Source: Saxidomus purpurata (lineage: Eukaryota; Mollusca; Bivalvia; Venerida; Veneridae). Taken from it: a DNA stretch of 64,000 nucleotides. The notes beneath the pieces are model-generated. The model saw only the letters and a program-made list of their open reading frames with translations. It searched no databases and was not told the origin of the DNA. The stretch lies in the NCBI GenBank assembly GCA_022818135.1, contig JAFMSR010000032.1:413779-477778 (forward strand), given 5' to 3'. Positions 32,847-46,100 of this stretch are shown one piece after another (position 1 is the first letter of the stretch; each line of letters starts with the position of its first letter). The position numbers were made by a program, and so were the translations under genes.

Positions 32847-35630
32847 ATTAGGACCGATTACATAATGGACTGCTCGGCAAAACACCAGAACAAACATACA
32901 CACTACTGAAAACACAAACGTCATAGGTGACTTTTACGGAGTGTTAATGCCGCCTGGCAATCACTCGAACCCACACACCCACACGGTCGTACCAAAAGAC
33001 CAAGGGGAAGTATGATGTAGTACACGGACTGCGCAAGTGTAGATCGACTAAAAACCGTATCTTACCCTTTATTTGGGACTCCCACCTTCACGAAATAATG
33101 CGTAACTCGCAATGGGGGAAAAACGGTACTTGGACTCTGCAGGAGCATGGTGCGCGGAATGCATGGTGCTAGCCCTGAGCTCTATGACCCTATATACAGT
33201 ACACAGCACACAACTCACACAACTCTATATTTGATAAAAGTACATAGGGGTAGATATGGCAAGTCTATTATAGATTGTAGATACGTTATTTCGTAGATTA
33301 GATTAGAATAGACAAGCCAGTATCGCATTTTAGTGACATAAAACAAATATTTCCACACTAAGAAACCCCTAACACACTCTCTGTAAACCAGGGGTGTCCT
33401 GTAATTTACCTGTAAGTAGTTTAGTATACTTTATTATACATGTATATATGTTAACAAGAATGAGCTTCCGGTACAGAAAGGTCAAGGACATCAAACCCCA
33501 ACCTCAGGTGAATCTTTGAGACAAAACACATATCTAAAACACTGAATTCATATACCTCCGGAAAACATGAAAATTTTATAACAAAAAACTTTAGAACTAG
33601 ATAAGGGCTACCCAACACCCTAGCCATAACTATAAAGCACGATTTAGTAAAGATTTGAAATGAAAATAGAAAAGATTGAAAACATTTAGACAATTTTATT
33701 ACAGATAATTTATTCCGCGATTTTCCAAAATTTTGTAGCATAAAAGACAATTTATAAAGGATACAAAACATTGACAGTTTATATTTCGACCAAATTATAT
33801 TTAGAATAACAAGGACTAAAGATATAACACAAAAAACCGTAAGAAAAAAGCTTTATTTAAACAAAATCGACAAAAAATCCTTTTTTCTCTATCTAAATAT
33901 ATAAAAAAAACACATGTATAGAATAATTACTACAAATACCTACCACGTGACAAACCCGGTATAAAGCCGACATCTTGACATGTGACGGAAGCTCAGTAGA
34001 TTAGATAGTTATTAGTCATTTTATAGAAATATGTGAAATTAACAAATTTTTACTTTTCAGCGGTTCTAGTGTCTGAGTAAGAAATTTGATACCTACATAG
34101 GAAAAAATAGTGTCTGTGGCGACATACCATTATAACCCACGCATATACAAACCCCTGGTGATTACAAAAACAAACATACAACTAATAAATGTCCAAAATA
34201 ATCACCAGGACAATGACTGGAAAAACGTAGAAAATAGAAATAATCACAATTAATGACTGCTTAAACAAGAAAATGCATACTTAATGCCCATATAAAAAGT
34301 CATAATTAACCAAAAACAGTGATTGATCCTATAACTAGATACCCCAGACATTGCAGAAAATGCATAAAACACTACTTATTTCCTAAATGGAAGCAGTAAT
34401 CTACTGTCAAAAACTAGCCGGATCCAAAAAAGCCAAACGCGCACCTGTTATAACTCCATCCGGTTCGTGCGCACTAAAAGTCGCAGTAGGTCACCCAAAA
34501 CCAACAAGTAGGTCAGGTCAAGTAGTACGAACAGCAATGTTAATCTTGAAAAGCATATCTAACTTTCGCAATTATATTTTCGAACCAATAAAGATGTGTA
34601 ATATAAGATCAAAACTACATTAAGAACAATCTTACTCAGGCACGAAAAACCCAATCACTCACAACAAAGAAGATGTGAAAAGTACTGGTTAGTCAACCAG
34701 GATCAGGAATAGTAGTTCACCAGCATCTGTCCGAGGACCGAATCGCCGATCATGCAAATCATGATCTACACTTACTTCTTTTATTATTTATAAGTAAAAA
34801 ATAAAACAGATTAACAGATTAAAATTAAAATTTCCTTCTGAAACAATTAAAAAGAATTTCTCACCAAAATTCCACAAAATTTTAATAAAATTTCTATTTT
34901 ACGAACTCATGATCTACAGCAACATTCATATATTTAAAGACAAATTTTGGCATTTTATCTAATTTATGATACAAATGATTCAATTATTACATTAATGACT
35001 GTGCTTTTTCAACAGTAGTAGACCGAACTGGCGGCCATTAGCACCCTGCTGATTGGTTAATCATTTTTGTCTCTCCTGGCTCCATGGGTTAATTCGCTAT
35101 CCGATTTTTGCTTCTAGCTCCGGTAGTAAACAACCAACTAGTACAAGTCTCTTTATAATTTTCTATTGTACACCATTATAATTAAAGAAGTAAAGTTAAC
35201 AAGTAGCCTGTGCGGTTGCTGGCTTATTTGGCTTTTAAGGGGTTTTTATATTTTCAAAATTTCAGAGTAGGAACATAAGTCAAACTTTCATGCATACTTT
35301 TCAACTTGTTCAAATAAGTAAAACCATCTTTTCGGACAACATTTTATTCTATCATTCAGGACAATTAAAATTTTTATCATCACAAAAAGCTAAGCAAAAT
35401 AAAAATAGGACAACACTTTATTAAAGGGGATTTTTACTTTACAAAACAAACACATATAACATCTAGTATCAAAATTTTCTAAAAACTGTTAGGCTACCAC
35501 GATCCAGACATACAAACTAGGTCAATCACACTTAGATCTCATTGGTCGCCGTGATTGGCCTACTATTTGGTAACCAATCAAATACAACCTTTGGCTATAC
35601 TGGCTGGAAATTGCAGTCAGGTAAATTTCT
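32847..35630 (+). other. LINE-1a 3' UTR, first part
   Basis: Noncoding sequence of 2.8 kb between the ORF2 stop and the LINE-2 insertion point. It holds clean small hairpins at 34685-34700 (CTGGTT, AGTC, AACCAG) and 34748-34766 (GATCATG, CAAAT, CATGATC). From 35248 it matches the reverse complement of 50188-50570. One plus ORF of 78 codons at 34387-34623 lies in it, without recognisable motifs. CCAAT motifs in both orientations appear near 35050 and 35535-35580. Confidence 0.7.
35614..35630 (+). repeat. Left target-site duplication of LINE-2
   Basis: CAGTCAGGTAAATTTCT (17 bp) is repeated exactly at 47665-47681. In the uninterrupted copy at 50052-50570 the same 17 bases occur once, with both flanks joined, which shows what the site looked like before insertion. 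Confidence 0.9.
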
Positions 35631-36502
35631 GACTTCCGTTTCCGGTTTCACACTGGAAACACCTATTATCGTAAACAAATAAAATTATACGTTTACAAGG
35701 CACATACTAGCTTCACGACGGCATATATCTAATATATTACTACACGTTATCTACGCCCAGCTACGAGGTTCATCGCTATCAACGCCCAGCTACGCCCAGC
35801 GACGGTGGATGCGATATCTACGCCCAGCTACGTGGCTTGACGATACCCCACCCAACCTCCCACGATCTGCTTATAATTTAAAGCCATTTTTACTAAATTG
35901 TCCCTATTTTATAGCGGAATTTAGATAGAATTGTAGATATAAATACCCTGTCCCACATGTTCAAGTGTTTATTTATTAATTTTGGTAATAGACGTCTATA
36001 GACTTGATCTGACTGGTTTGGTTTGTTTGTCTGGGGAGGTGCTTCTTAGTGCATAGTACATATAGTACATATAGTGTTTATATTTACAAATATTGTACGG
36101 CTGGTCCGTCAAATTGTAAATTGATTAAAAATACAAATACTGATTGATTGATTTAAAATATTCACATTACATTCTACATTTATTGAACACTATACCATAT
36201 ATAAATACATAAACCAGATACTCGTTAAATTCTATTTATAGAATATACAACGGCTAACGTTACGGCAGAACAGATAACTAATATTTATATTGCATAGCAG
36301 TATATTGCAGTAAGTTAGTGAACAAATTAAAGGTACTGACACAAATCATAGAGGTATATATATATAGCAATAAAAATTGTGATAAAATTAATAAATAAGA
36401 CATTGAAATAAATATGTATAAGCACGGACCTATATATATCCGTGGTATAAGACAAATAAAGGTACAGGTATATCGGCTAGGCTGGACCCTAGGAGACACC
36501 CA
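35631..36502 (+). promoter_or_regulatory. LINE-2 5' UTR with GCCCAGCTACG repeats
   Basis: It starts GACTTCCGTTTCCGG, then four ACGCCCAGCTACG-type units within about 35750-35835, with one variant (GCCCAGCGACG). LINE leaders of this clade often hold an internal pol II promoter; I infer that role here. A GATTGATTGATT run at 36142-36153, preceded by AAATTGTAAATTGATTAAAA, looks like the 3' tail of another LINE. That would mean a small insertion or a recruited fragment inside the leader. Confidence 0.45.
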
Positions 36503-38385
36503 ATGGACTTATCCAGAATTGTTGGTATGCCTCTTGATAAGGCACATAACCATAGGGTAAACTGCAACACCGCCTCATATACTTGTTTAGTTAGAGGCAC
36601 TCATGATAACATAATAAGAAAGCTAGGGTTAAAACGGTTATCCAGAGAAATAACAAATAAGTTCTTAAACATAGAGAAAATCACGCCACTGGCTTCCGGC
36701 GCTGTCTTACTGGAGTTTAACTCCCACGCGGCTCTATCGTCCGCATTAAATAAAAAGAAACACATAGTCGGTGGTTTGGAAGTGTTGACGGCAGTGCCGT
36801 CAACAATCCAAACATACGACGTAGTGATTCATGGCGTACCGGTAGGGGAGAGTTTGGACGACTTTTCAAATCAACTAGTATATAACAGTGTCAACGGGGC
36901 CTGTTTGGTAGAGGCATCTAGGCTCAATAACAAGAGGGGCCAACCAAGCTGTGCGGTCAAACTGACATTCTGTGGGGCATGCCCACTGAGTGTCAGAATA
37001 AAAGACACTAGTGTAGAATTTAAAACGGAAACTTATATCCAACCCCCCTTGAGGTGTTACAAATGTCAGGGCTTCGGCCATGTAGCCAAGAAATGTAATA
37101 ATGGCCTCACATGTGGTAAATGTGCAGGTAAACACCACCTTAAAGAGTGCAAAAATAGTAATGTCATGTGTTGTAATTGTGGGCTAAGGCATATGGCCTC
37201 GTACAGGGGTTGCGTGGAATATTTCCACGCGACCTGTGTACAGGCAATATGTAAGAGAGAGAGGGTCCCCTGGAAACGGGCTGCGGCCATTCTAGAAAAA
37301 GAAATTGCTATACAAAAAGAGCAAAATATAGAAGCTAAGGAGGAGGAGGAAGCACAAGAGTACTTCCAAAAGGCAACATTTCATAAAAATAGCCTCTCCC
37401 CCAGGTCACATGCTAAGAACAAGAGTGAAAGTGAGTATGCAAGGAACGCCCTCATAAAAGAAGGGCATGAGAGTAAGAGTTATCAGCTATCCCCTGAAAG
37501 TCTATCTCTTCCTCCTAAGGGTCATAACTCTAGTCATAGGGGTAACAAAACATACGCCGAAGTGGCTATACCAAAGGCTGATTTAGGCAGTCCGATACTA
37601 AAAGAGAACCAGAACTCGAACCAAAATGAGTCTAAGTCTGCCTCAACCCCCATCAAACATGGTCGCATAGGTAGTCCGATCAGGGGGGAGTTCTCGGTTT
37701 CCGACAACTCTAGTGGTATTACAGAATCAGACGATGGAACCTGTGACGTCACAGATCAGGACTCCATCATCTCAATCCACCCCTCACTCAACGACAGTAG
37801 CCCAGATGATTCGGGAACTAGCCCACAGCAAAATTATGTCAATACAAGCTTAGATGACGGATATAGTAAACTATCCATTTCGGGACTTGTTGCTATACAG
37901 AGCACGCCCGTTATCAGCCCACCAGTTAGTGGGGGGAAGGGAGCCCTTCTCATGGCTGATATGTCACAGCAGACCTCACCGGCTGTTCCCCGTGAGCGCC
38001 ATGTTCATTTCTCTGCTGTAATCACGGTCGGGGAGCCAAATTGCAGGACTGTAGCGGTTTCCCTGACCCAACTAACAAATTTGGTCACTAATATATGTAT
38101 AAGTAAGGCTAAGCCTTCAAACAATAGGTTAACAGGGTATATCAAAACCCAATTAAGTAGAGGACTGGGCATGGAGGCCAGCCCTGAGGGGGGGGCGGAC
38201 CCACCAAACCCAAACACAAAATAATATCAAAGGGAGTTGTACCTATGATAGGAGGGGGTTATAATCCAACCACTACACCTAAAAAACTTAAACAAACTAG
38301 GCAGGGCCTGAGCAAAATAATCAAATCTGGAATGGCTACCAGAAATATTAATGAAAAAGTTAGGGCCAAATCTCTGGTCTTATAA
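36503..38385 (+). CDS. LINE-2 ORF1 (gag-like, three zinc knuckles), one frameshift near its end
   Basis: Open from the ATG at 36503 for 573 codons to a TAA at 38222. Residues about 85-185 look like the RNA-binding region of I-type ORF1 proteins (YDVVIHGVP, then ACLVEASRL, then CAVKLTF). Three knuckles follow: CYKCQGFGHVAKKC (from about residue 185), CGKCAGKHHLKEC (about 204) and CCNCGLRHMASYRGC (about 222). The rest is a long Ser/Pro/Glu-rich, probably disordered tail. After an eight-G run (38188-38195) the adjacent frame continues with a basic sequence (GPTKPKHKIISKGVV, then KLKQTRQGLSK) to a TAA at 38383-38385. The apparent stop at 38222 is therefore best explained by a one-base slip in the G run, by mutation or sequencing error. 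The role of binding element RNA is from the family. Confidence 0.85.
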
Positions 38386-39273
38386 TTTTAAATTTTAATA
38401 TTTTGTGTTTATGCGACCGGTGGCTCGTCTGGGGTTGTTTGTTGTAGGGGTGTTTGGTCTGGTCGCCGAACCCCTATTTATTTTGCGAGCTGCGCAAGGA
38501 CTCGGGGCAGCAGGTAGAGTCAGCTGGTACCGGTTGGCTAGCAGCTGTATGGGGAATTAGGCATTTGCCCCTAAGTCCTTTGGTCTGCGCGTTAGTTGCC
38601 ACCTGGTCTCTGTTTCCACTCTACTTTAATATTGTTAGCAGAGTGGAGTTTGTAAGTACAACACAGTTCTGAGTTTGATGACTTTTAATAAGTTTCATTT
38701 ATCTTTCACTTCAATTCAATTTAATGTTCCAAATATCAAATCAATTAATAACTGTATATATTTCCAATCCAGAGATAAAGTTCCAACATATAAAGTACTG
38801 TAAGACTAATTTTTGACTTATCCTTTTGGAAACCAAATCAAGACTGAAAATTCATTCTAAAAACTAATAAAGTTTCAAATGTGAAAAACATAGCAATTTA
38901 CATTGACCAATAAAATTCCAAAAGTAATTAATATTTCAACCAATGATAAAGTATGTTACAAAAAGGTGAAACCCTTTACTTAATCTTTTAAAGCATATGA
39001 TATTCTGAATTAGGGCTTCACACATATCAACAAAATAGGAAATGTGTTTTCTTAAACAATTACAAAGTCCAAGCTGCTAAAATTTAAATCTGTTGTTATT
39101 TACATTTTCTTTGTTTTGGTGATTAGTGAATCACATGCCATATCCTGAGAAACATAAGAATGATTGAAAGTTACATATGTCAGTTTACTGAAAAAATACA
39201 TTAATGTACAATGTTTTCAAAATAAAACTTTTGTTAAGTTAATGTTCATACTACAATAATTTGACTTTATTAA
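38386..39273 (+). other. LINE-2 ORF1-ORF2 spacer
   Basis: About 0.9 kb of noncoding DNA where LINE-1a has only 44 nt. The first 280 bases are GC-rich (GGTGGCTCGTCTGGGG, GGCAGCAGGTAGAGTCAGC) with several potential stems; the rest is AT-rich. It could be a real spacer or an old insertion. No target duplication was found. Confidence 0.6.
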
Positions 39274-42200
39274 ATATATTATATAGCAAAAAAGGGGAGA
39301 CTAAAATGTTACTCGGTAGCATTTATCTTTACATTTCAATTCACAGATAAACCTCTTAATATAATAACCTTTAATGTACAAGGTTTAACCTCTGTTAAAT
39401 TAACAGAGTTAAAAGTATTTGCCACCAACAACCCATCTGTAAACATTTTTTGTTTACAAGAGGTAAAGGGGAAAGAGTCCTGTAATAAAAATATCCCAGG
39501 GTTCCATATGGAGTTCAAAGAATACAAAAAATGCCCCTAGGGAAAGAGTTATGGTGGCCTTATCATGTATATAAAACATGGCATTAACTATGAGGTCATC
39601 AATACTACCAACCCAATAAATAATAAAGGGGAGGTAGCTTTCGAGGTGCAAATGGTCAAAGTATATACAGCTAACTCTTATAATTATTTGGTCAACATCT
39701 ATGCTCGAGAATTTGATCAAACTTCTTTAAAATCTCTAGGTCACTTAATTACTAAAGAAGACAAATTACAGCATTGTCTTAATACAGGTGATTTCAATGC
39801 CCACCATACAAACTGGGGCTCAAATTACACAAATAAAAAGGGGTCTGAGTTATGGTATTGGGCAGAAGACCTCAACTTAGTACTGCTCAATGATGGGACC
39901 CCAACTAGAATTGACAAAAATAAAGGTACCTTGACCAATATTGACCTCACTCTTTGTCATCCAAAAATAGCTACACAATCCACATGGGGGGTCCTTGATG
40001 ACAACATGGGCTCTGACCACTTTCCCTTATATGTCACCATAAATGGAAAATATACATCAAATTGTGGTGACACCCGGTCAAAGTATAAGTTTGAAAAAGC
40101 AGACTGGCTTCTATTTAGGCAGATTGGTGGCAATATTACTCATGAGAATGTATATGACTCTAGTGTTGACTCCCACTGCAAGAATCTTACCAAAATGACT
40201 CTTGATGTTGCAGATAGGTCTATTCCCGTCTCCGGGGGAGGGCAGGCCCAGCGGAAACTAGTTCCCTGGTGGTCTGGGGAGTGTCAGGTCGCGGTCAATG
40301 CTAGGAAAAAGGCCCTGAAAACGTTCAGAAAATGTCCCATAGAAAAGAATTTATTAACTCTGAATCAAGCTGAAAATAATAGCAAAATGGTCATCCTGGA
40401 GGCAAAAAAACAGAATTGGCAAGAATTCTGTGAGTCTGTCTCAATGAAGAGATGTACTGCCAAAATGTTTTGGCAAAAAATAGACAGAATAAAAGGGATC
40501 ACTAGAAATCCCATTCCTCTCCTCAGGTTAAACTACAGCATTGCATTAACAAATAAAGAAAAGGCAACATTTTTGGTAAATCATTACAAACAGGTCTCAA
40601 GCCATTCTAATATGCATGCTGACACCTTGAAGTATCAAGCTGATTTTGAAACTCAACATCAGCAAAATGTTTACTCTGTAAAAGAAGATAATGAAACTTC
40701 ACTAAATAATGCCTTCAGCCTAGAAGAGTTACTATTAAATATAAAAAACAAAAAGAATTCTGCTCCAGGCACGGACAGAATTAGTTATGAATTATTTAAA
40801 CATATGCCTAATTCCTTGCTGAGATTGTGGCTTGAACTTTTCAACAGGGTATGGGTGGAGGGTGTGTACCCGGTGGCTTGGAAGGAGGCCTGTGTTATAC
40901 CGCTGCATAAAGCTGGTAAGAATCCAGCTGAGCCTAAATCATATAGGCCCATTAGCCTCACATCCCATGCAGGTAAAATTATGGAAAGCATGGTGAAAGC
41001 CAGACTCGAGTATCTCTTAGAGTCTAAAAACATCTTGAACCCATATCAATCAGGGTTTCGCAAGGGGAGAAGTACCCTTGATCAGTTGGTGAGGCTACAA
41101 CATGATATAATAACAGCAAAAAACAGGTCCAGATCAGTTTTGGCTATTTTTCTAGATCTGACGGCAGCTTTCGACCTAACGTGGTCATTCGGGGTTATAT
41201 ACAAATTAAAGCAGTACGGTATTACTGGGCACTGCTTCCAGTACCTCAGGTCCTTCCTGGAGGGTAGAAAGGTTAGGGTTCGAGTCCAGGATGAGCTCTC
41301 GGATGAGGTCGAGCTAGAGAGAGGTACCCCTCAAGGCGCGATCCTTTCCCCATTGTTATTTTCTCTTATAATCAATGGGCTCCCTGAAACTCTCAAGGAA
41401 TCAGGGATGGTTATAAGCCAGTTCGCAGATGACTCTGGAACCTTGAAGATTGGGTCCAATTTGGTTAAACTAGCCAGAGATGCACAGGCTGGTCTGGACT
41501 CACTTTGGGGATGGGCCAAAAATTGGGGTTTCAAAATTTCAGAAACAAAAACAGTAGGTGTACTTTTTGGGAATCAAAAACAGCACACTTTGAACGTTAC
41601 ATTAGGCGGCACACCCATCAAATTTGAAAAAGTTGCCAAATTTTTAGGTATAACTTTAGATAAAAAACTTACATTTGAGCAACATATTAGAGATTTGGTT
41701 ACTAGGTGCCAGAGAGACTTACAGGTCATGAAGAAACTCAGATATACAGATTTCGGCTCAGATAAAAGAAGTCTACTATTATTATATAAGTCTCTCATAC
41801 GTTCAAAAATAGATTATGGTGCACAAATCTATACTAGTGCAAGTCTAACACTTCTCAAAAAGCTTGACGTCATCCAGAATAAAGCCCTGAGGTTGGCTCT
41901 GGGTTTCACTCCCTTCCACTCCTGCCTACCTGCTCGAACTGGAGGCTGGGGTACAACCCCTTAGATTGAGGCGCCAGGAACAGATTCTCAAGTACTGGGC
42001 AAGAGTCAGGACTAGAGCAGATAATCCAGTAAATAAAATTATAGGCCAGGGATATTTTGTCAGGTCACGTTTTAAAAATTATGTGCTACCCTTTGGAGCC
42101 ATGACCCAAGAACTGGCAGAGGGGTGTGGTATACAGAATATGACTGTGGCTGAACACACGCCCAGGGGATCAGAGCCGTGGACTCTCTCCTTGCCAGATG

Positions 42201-43167
42201 TTGATATTACTTTACAACATAAAGTTAACAAATCTGACTTGCCGCACCTCGCAAAGTTGGAAACACAAATTTACATGAATAATAAATACTCTAGTCATTT
42301 ACATATTTACACAGATGGATCTAAAAACCCTGATTCTGGACTAGTTGCTTCAGCTGTTGTAATCCCACACAATGATATCACTATTATTGACAGACTACCA
42401 AATCATTGCTCCATATACACAGCAGAAATGGTTGCCATAGAAACTGCCCTGAGCTGGGTAACAAAACATAAACCAAAAAAAAGTTGCAATATTTTCAGAC
42501 TCTCTTTCATCTCTGATTTCAATGATATCTGATAACAGTCAGTCAAGACCAGAACTGCTATCTAAAATAAAAAAATATATATAATCAGTGTCTAAACTTA
42601 GGCTTATCAGTCACCACTGTGTGGTGCCCAGCTCATATAGGTATATCTGGCAATGAGAGAGCTGATAGTGCTGCTAAACTGGGCCTGGGTTTGGCTGCAG
42701 TCACCCTAGATATTCCATACTCCCCCACAGAGGTCTATGCCAGGATTCGAACCACTGTCCTTGGAAGATGGCGAGAAGAACTGAAGTATAAATCCTTCAT
42801 GAACACTTTTCGCAGAACCTCAGTGGGGCTCAGCCGACCAATGGAATACTCCTCTAAATACAAAGTTGACAAATCAATTACACGGCTGAGACTGGGCGCA
42901 AACTTGCTACCTGCTAATGCCGGTCAGTACATATTGGGAGTTGACCCAATTTGCCCCCAGTGTAGTATGGAATATGACACCCCTCACTGGTTATTTGACT
43001 GCACAGCTTTCACCACACAGAGACAGATATTTAAAACTGGAATGGTCAAACTTGGACTTGATTTCACTATAACAAATATACTTGGTCCAGGCAAGGCCCT
43101 AAGTAGTTCAGTATATAGACTACTTGAAAGGTACATTGTAGACTGTGAAATGACAGACAAAATTTAG
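39274..43167 (+). pseudogene. LINE-2 ORF2: endonuclease, reverse transcriptase, RNase H (broken)
   Basis: The frame is open from about 39274 but has no ATG before the endonuclease core (LNIITFNVQGLTS near 39355, NIFCLQEVKG near 39444). A TAG sits at 39538-39540, and the same frame then runs to 41964. Motifs: GDFNAHHTNW (39787-39816), GSDHFPL (near 40009), SYRPISLTS (near 40939), IFLDLTAAFD (near 41146), QFADDSG (41419-41439), KFLGITLDKK. Frame changes near 41940, 42490 and 42580 break the RNase H part: YTDGS (42307-42321), AEMVAIE, FSDSLSS (near 42494), CPAHIGISGNERAD (near 42622). A finger CPQCSMEYDTPHWLFDC (near 42952) precedes the TAG at 43165-43167. Unlike LINE-1a, the endonuclease core is complete. 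Confidence 0.88.
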
Positions 43168-46100
43168 TCTGCATTACTATCACAAATTAAATAAATACTT
43201 GACACATACCACTTCCCTTATTTCATAACAGTTTCATTGGTAAAATCCAATAGAACCATTCATTAATGCAATTAATTAAACCAAAGGTAATTAGTAGGTA
43301 ATATATTTTTGAATCTTTAGAAGTAAAATTTGTATCCAAGTACAGTCAGACCACTGGAGCTAAATTTATTTTTTTTCTTTTAACATTATATTTCACTTCA
43401 AACACAAATTCTGAACAGTATGTCACAAGAATTCTCATTTTTCATCTCCATATTAGCTAAAAGAATTATACAATAGCTATCCAAATAGCTAATCTGTATC
43501 TGTACATAATAACCAGCACTAAAATAAGTTTTAAATATACATTTACACCCATATTTTACTAAAATATAGGCTATATTATCTGGATTTCTATATATTTAAT
43601 ATTTTAAACTATAAACATGGGGGGAGTGGTGTGCTGGATGGTATTGAGGTATATCTGTCTCTGTTGTGGGTGAGATACCGTGGTAAGATTCACTGTTGTT
43701 ATATGTAGTCTTCTTTCTATATCATAAACTGTTTTTAATAAGCAGCCGGTCTCTGCTTACACTCCTTCTTATATCGTTTTCAAATAAGTACTGAAGAATT
43801 CAATTTTTAACTTAAAAATGTAGATCATGATCAGAGGAACTATGCGCGTGAGGACTGTCCATACAGCTGGCGACTCTGATCAACTACTTTGCCTTTTAAA
43901 AAATGAATATTACACCTATTTACCAATTCCAGGTAGAGTAAATGGTTATTTTTTAATATAAAAATATACTATTGTAGCATCTTTATATAAGTAAGAGAAT
44001 TTAGAACTAACTTATACCCATGGTATAAGTACTAAATGATTTATAAATTGTATCCTTGTTTGAAACATCCTTTTCCTGTAAGTATGATTGGGGTGGTGCT
44101 GAACTTGTCCGGCTCCTTGAATTGTTTACACTTGTCATTCTCTTGCTTTCATCAAATTTGTTTTTAAAAAATTAAAAAAAAAAAAAATCCATCCTTTGGT
44201 TCAATACAAAAGTAAAAATCAAATTAGATGATTCATAATATAAATAGTGGTAAAGTTGGAAAATTCTTGTAGCAAGTAGTTGAGAATTCCATAAATGTTT
44301 TAAAGCTGATCTCTTGATGTGGTGTATTGCAAGTGGGTGATGTTTCCTCCTCAGGGTTCTGACTGGGACTGCTATCCAACACTATATGTAGAGTCATATC
44401 ACCCAACTGGACCAGTCCAAAAATTCATATAGGGCATAAAATGGACTGTTCTCATTAATTCACCTGTTTTCTTGCAAAGAAATGATTAATAAAAATTCCA
44501 AATGATAATATTTTTTTAATCTATACCTCTAAACACATATATTTCTTTTTGTATATCAAAATTTTCATATATGTTAGTTATGCAATACCTTATAACTATC
44601 CATATAGAAAACTCAATTACTATAACAGGAGTAAAAACATACAAAAAATGATAGTATAAAGTTAACACATATTAAAATCTTTTTGCTAATAGCAATATCA
44701 TAGGAAATTGTAAATTAAAAACAATTTTATCTTATGAAACTATAACTTTGACGAACAGTCTATTTACCCCACCCACTTGACACCCACCAAGAAACTACGG
44801 TTAGTTATTTTTGACATAGGTAAATGGTTTGAACACTTGTGCCAAGGTATAAATAGCAAACAAACCTTCCAAAATTTCAAACATCTCGTATCAATTAAAA
44901 ACAATCTTAAAAACATGAATGACAATTTTCACTATTTACTCTGTGTAGAAACCACATTTTGACACCCTTAAAAAATTTATTGTAGATCGCTTTGGAACCA
45001 GATAAATTGTTCAAACATCTTTAATAAGGTATAAACTCCACAAAAAACTTGGGTAACTCTAAATGTCTTTTGTCAATTAATAATTATTTTAAAAACATGA
45101 AGGGACAAATTTCACTTCCCACAGTCTACGGAAAACATCAAAAACTTTAAAAAAAATCGTCTACTAAGATATTCGTAAATTTTTTAAGTTGGACAACCTA
45201 CATATGTGGAAATACTCTGGATAAATACCAAAAATTATATTCTAAAAATGATTCTTGCTTAAATATCCAGTTTTACGCGATTTCTTAAAAATCCATTTTA
45301 CCTACTATTTTGACACCCACAAAATTTTAATTACTACAGAATCCAATGCATGTCTTTCTACATGTATATTCGACTCAACACTTGAATTATCTATAAATAA
45401 TAAAATAACCTGGAAATATTTTAAGATTTAAAAATAACAGCTAAAACTCAGAGGAACTTTTTTTTAAAAATGAAAAGGCAATATTTGCCGTAAATAGCTA
45501 TTACAAGGATGTTTGAACTTTTTTCTGATTGTTGTGTATTTTAATAACTTAAAAGAGAATGTACAAGTGTTTAATGTTTTAATTACACCTCTGAACCTTA
45601 AAATAAAACTTATAACTTAGCCAAAAAACTTAGAAATTCATAACCGGGAGTACCTTTAAATATACTTTTAAAATGTAAATATTGTGATCACACGACTACT
45701 TAGGAATGTGGTTTTGAAAAGGATAGTTCTTAATTTTATACCACAAAGTAATGTCGTAAAATATTTTTTATAGAAAATCACGAAATAAGAAGTCTGAAAC
45801 ATTCAATATATATAAACAACACCATGTTACAGGTGTTAACGTCAGGTTTAAAAAGAGTGGTCATAAAATTTTATAGACCAAGTACTTTTTCAGATTTTTA
45901 GATTTTTCAATTTTTACAATAAAAAAAAGGATAGTTCAACCACCTCACTCATAAAGAGACCGGCACCTCCTCCTATTTTCTTTTTTTCTTTTTCTTTAAA
46001 TATTATTGGAGAATATAATTGCAGAAATCGGTACGGTGAATGAAGATTACCTCGCTCGCCTATGCCGATTCAATATATATTTTAACATATATTTAATACG

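Larger units (their letters stand above)
28414..35630 (+). mobile_element. LINE-1a, RNase H-bearing I/Nimb-like non-LTR retrotransposon (5' portion)
   Basis: The element starts abruptly inside ORF1 (5'-truncated), carries a damaged ORF1 end and ORF2, and has a long 3' UTR. It is interrupted at 35630 by LINE-2 and resumes at 47682-47809. Its own length without the nested element is about 7.3 kb. Gag-like cysteine knuckles, an AP-type endonuclease, a reverse transcriptase with an FVDD box and an intact-looking RNase H place it in the I superfamily; the Nimb-type label is an inference from the domain order. The last 511 bases of the rejoined element match, with few differences, the truncated copy at 50052-50570, so the family moved more than once here. 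Confidence 0.85.

Noticed and set aside
43822..43883. Separate small RNA gene in the LINE-2 3' UTR
   Set aside because: Only a GATCATGATC/CTCTGATC pairing was seen. No promoter or known RNA family features.
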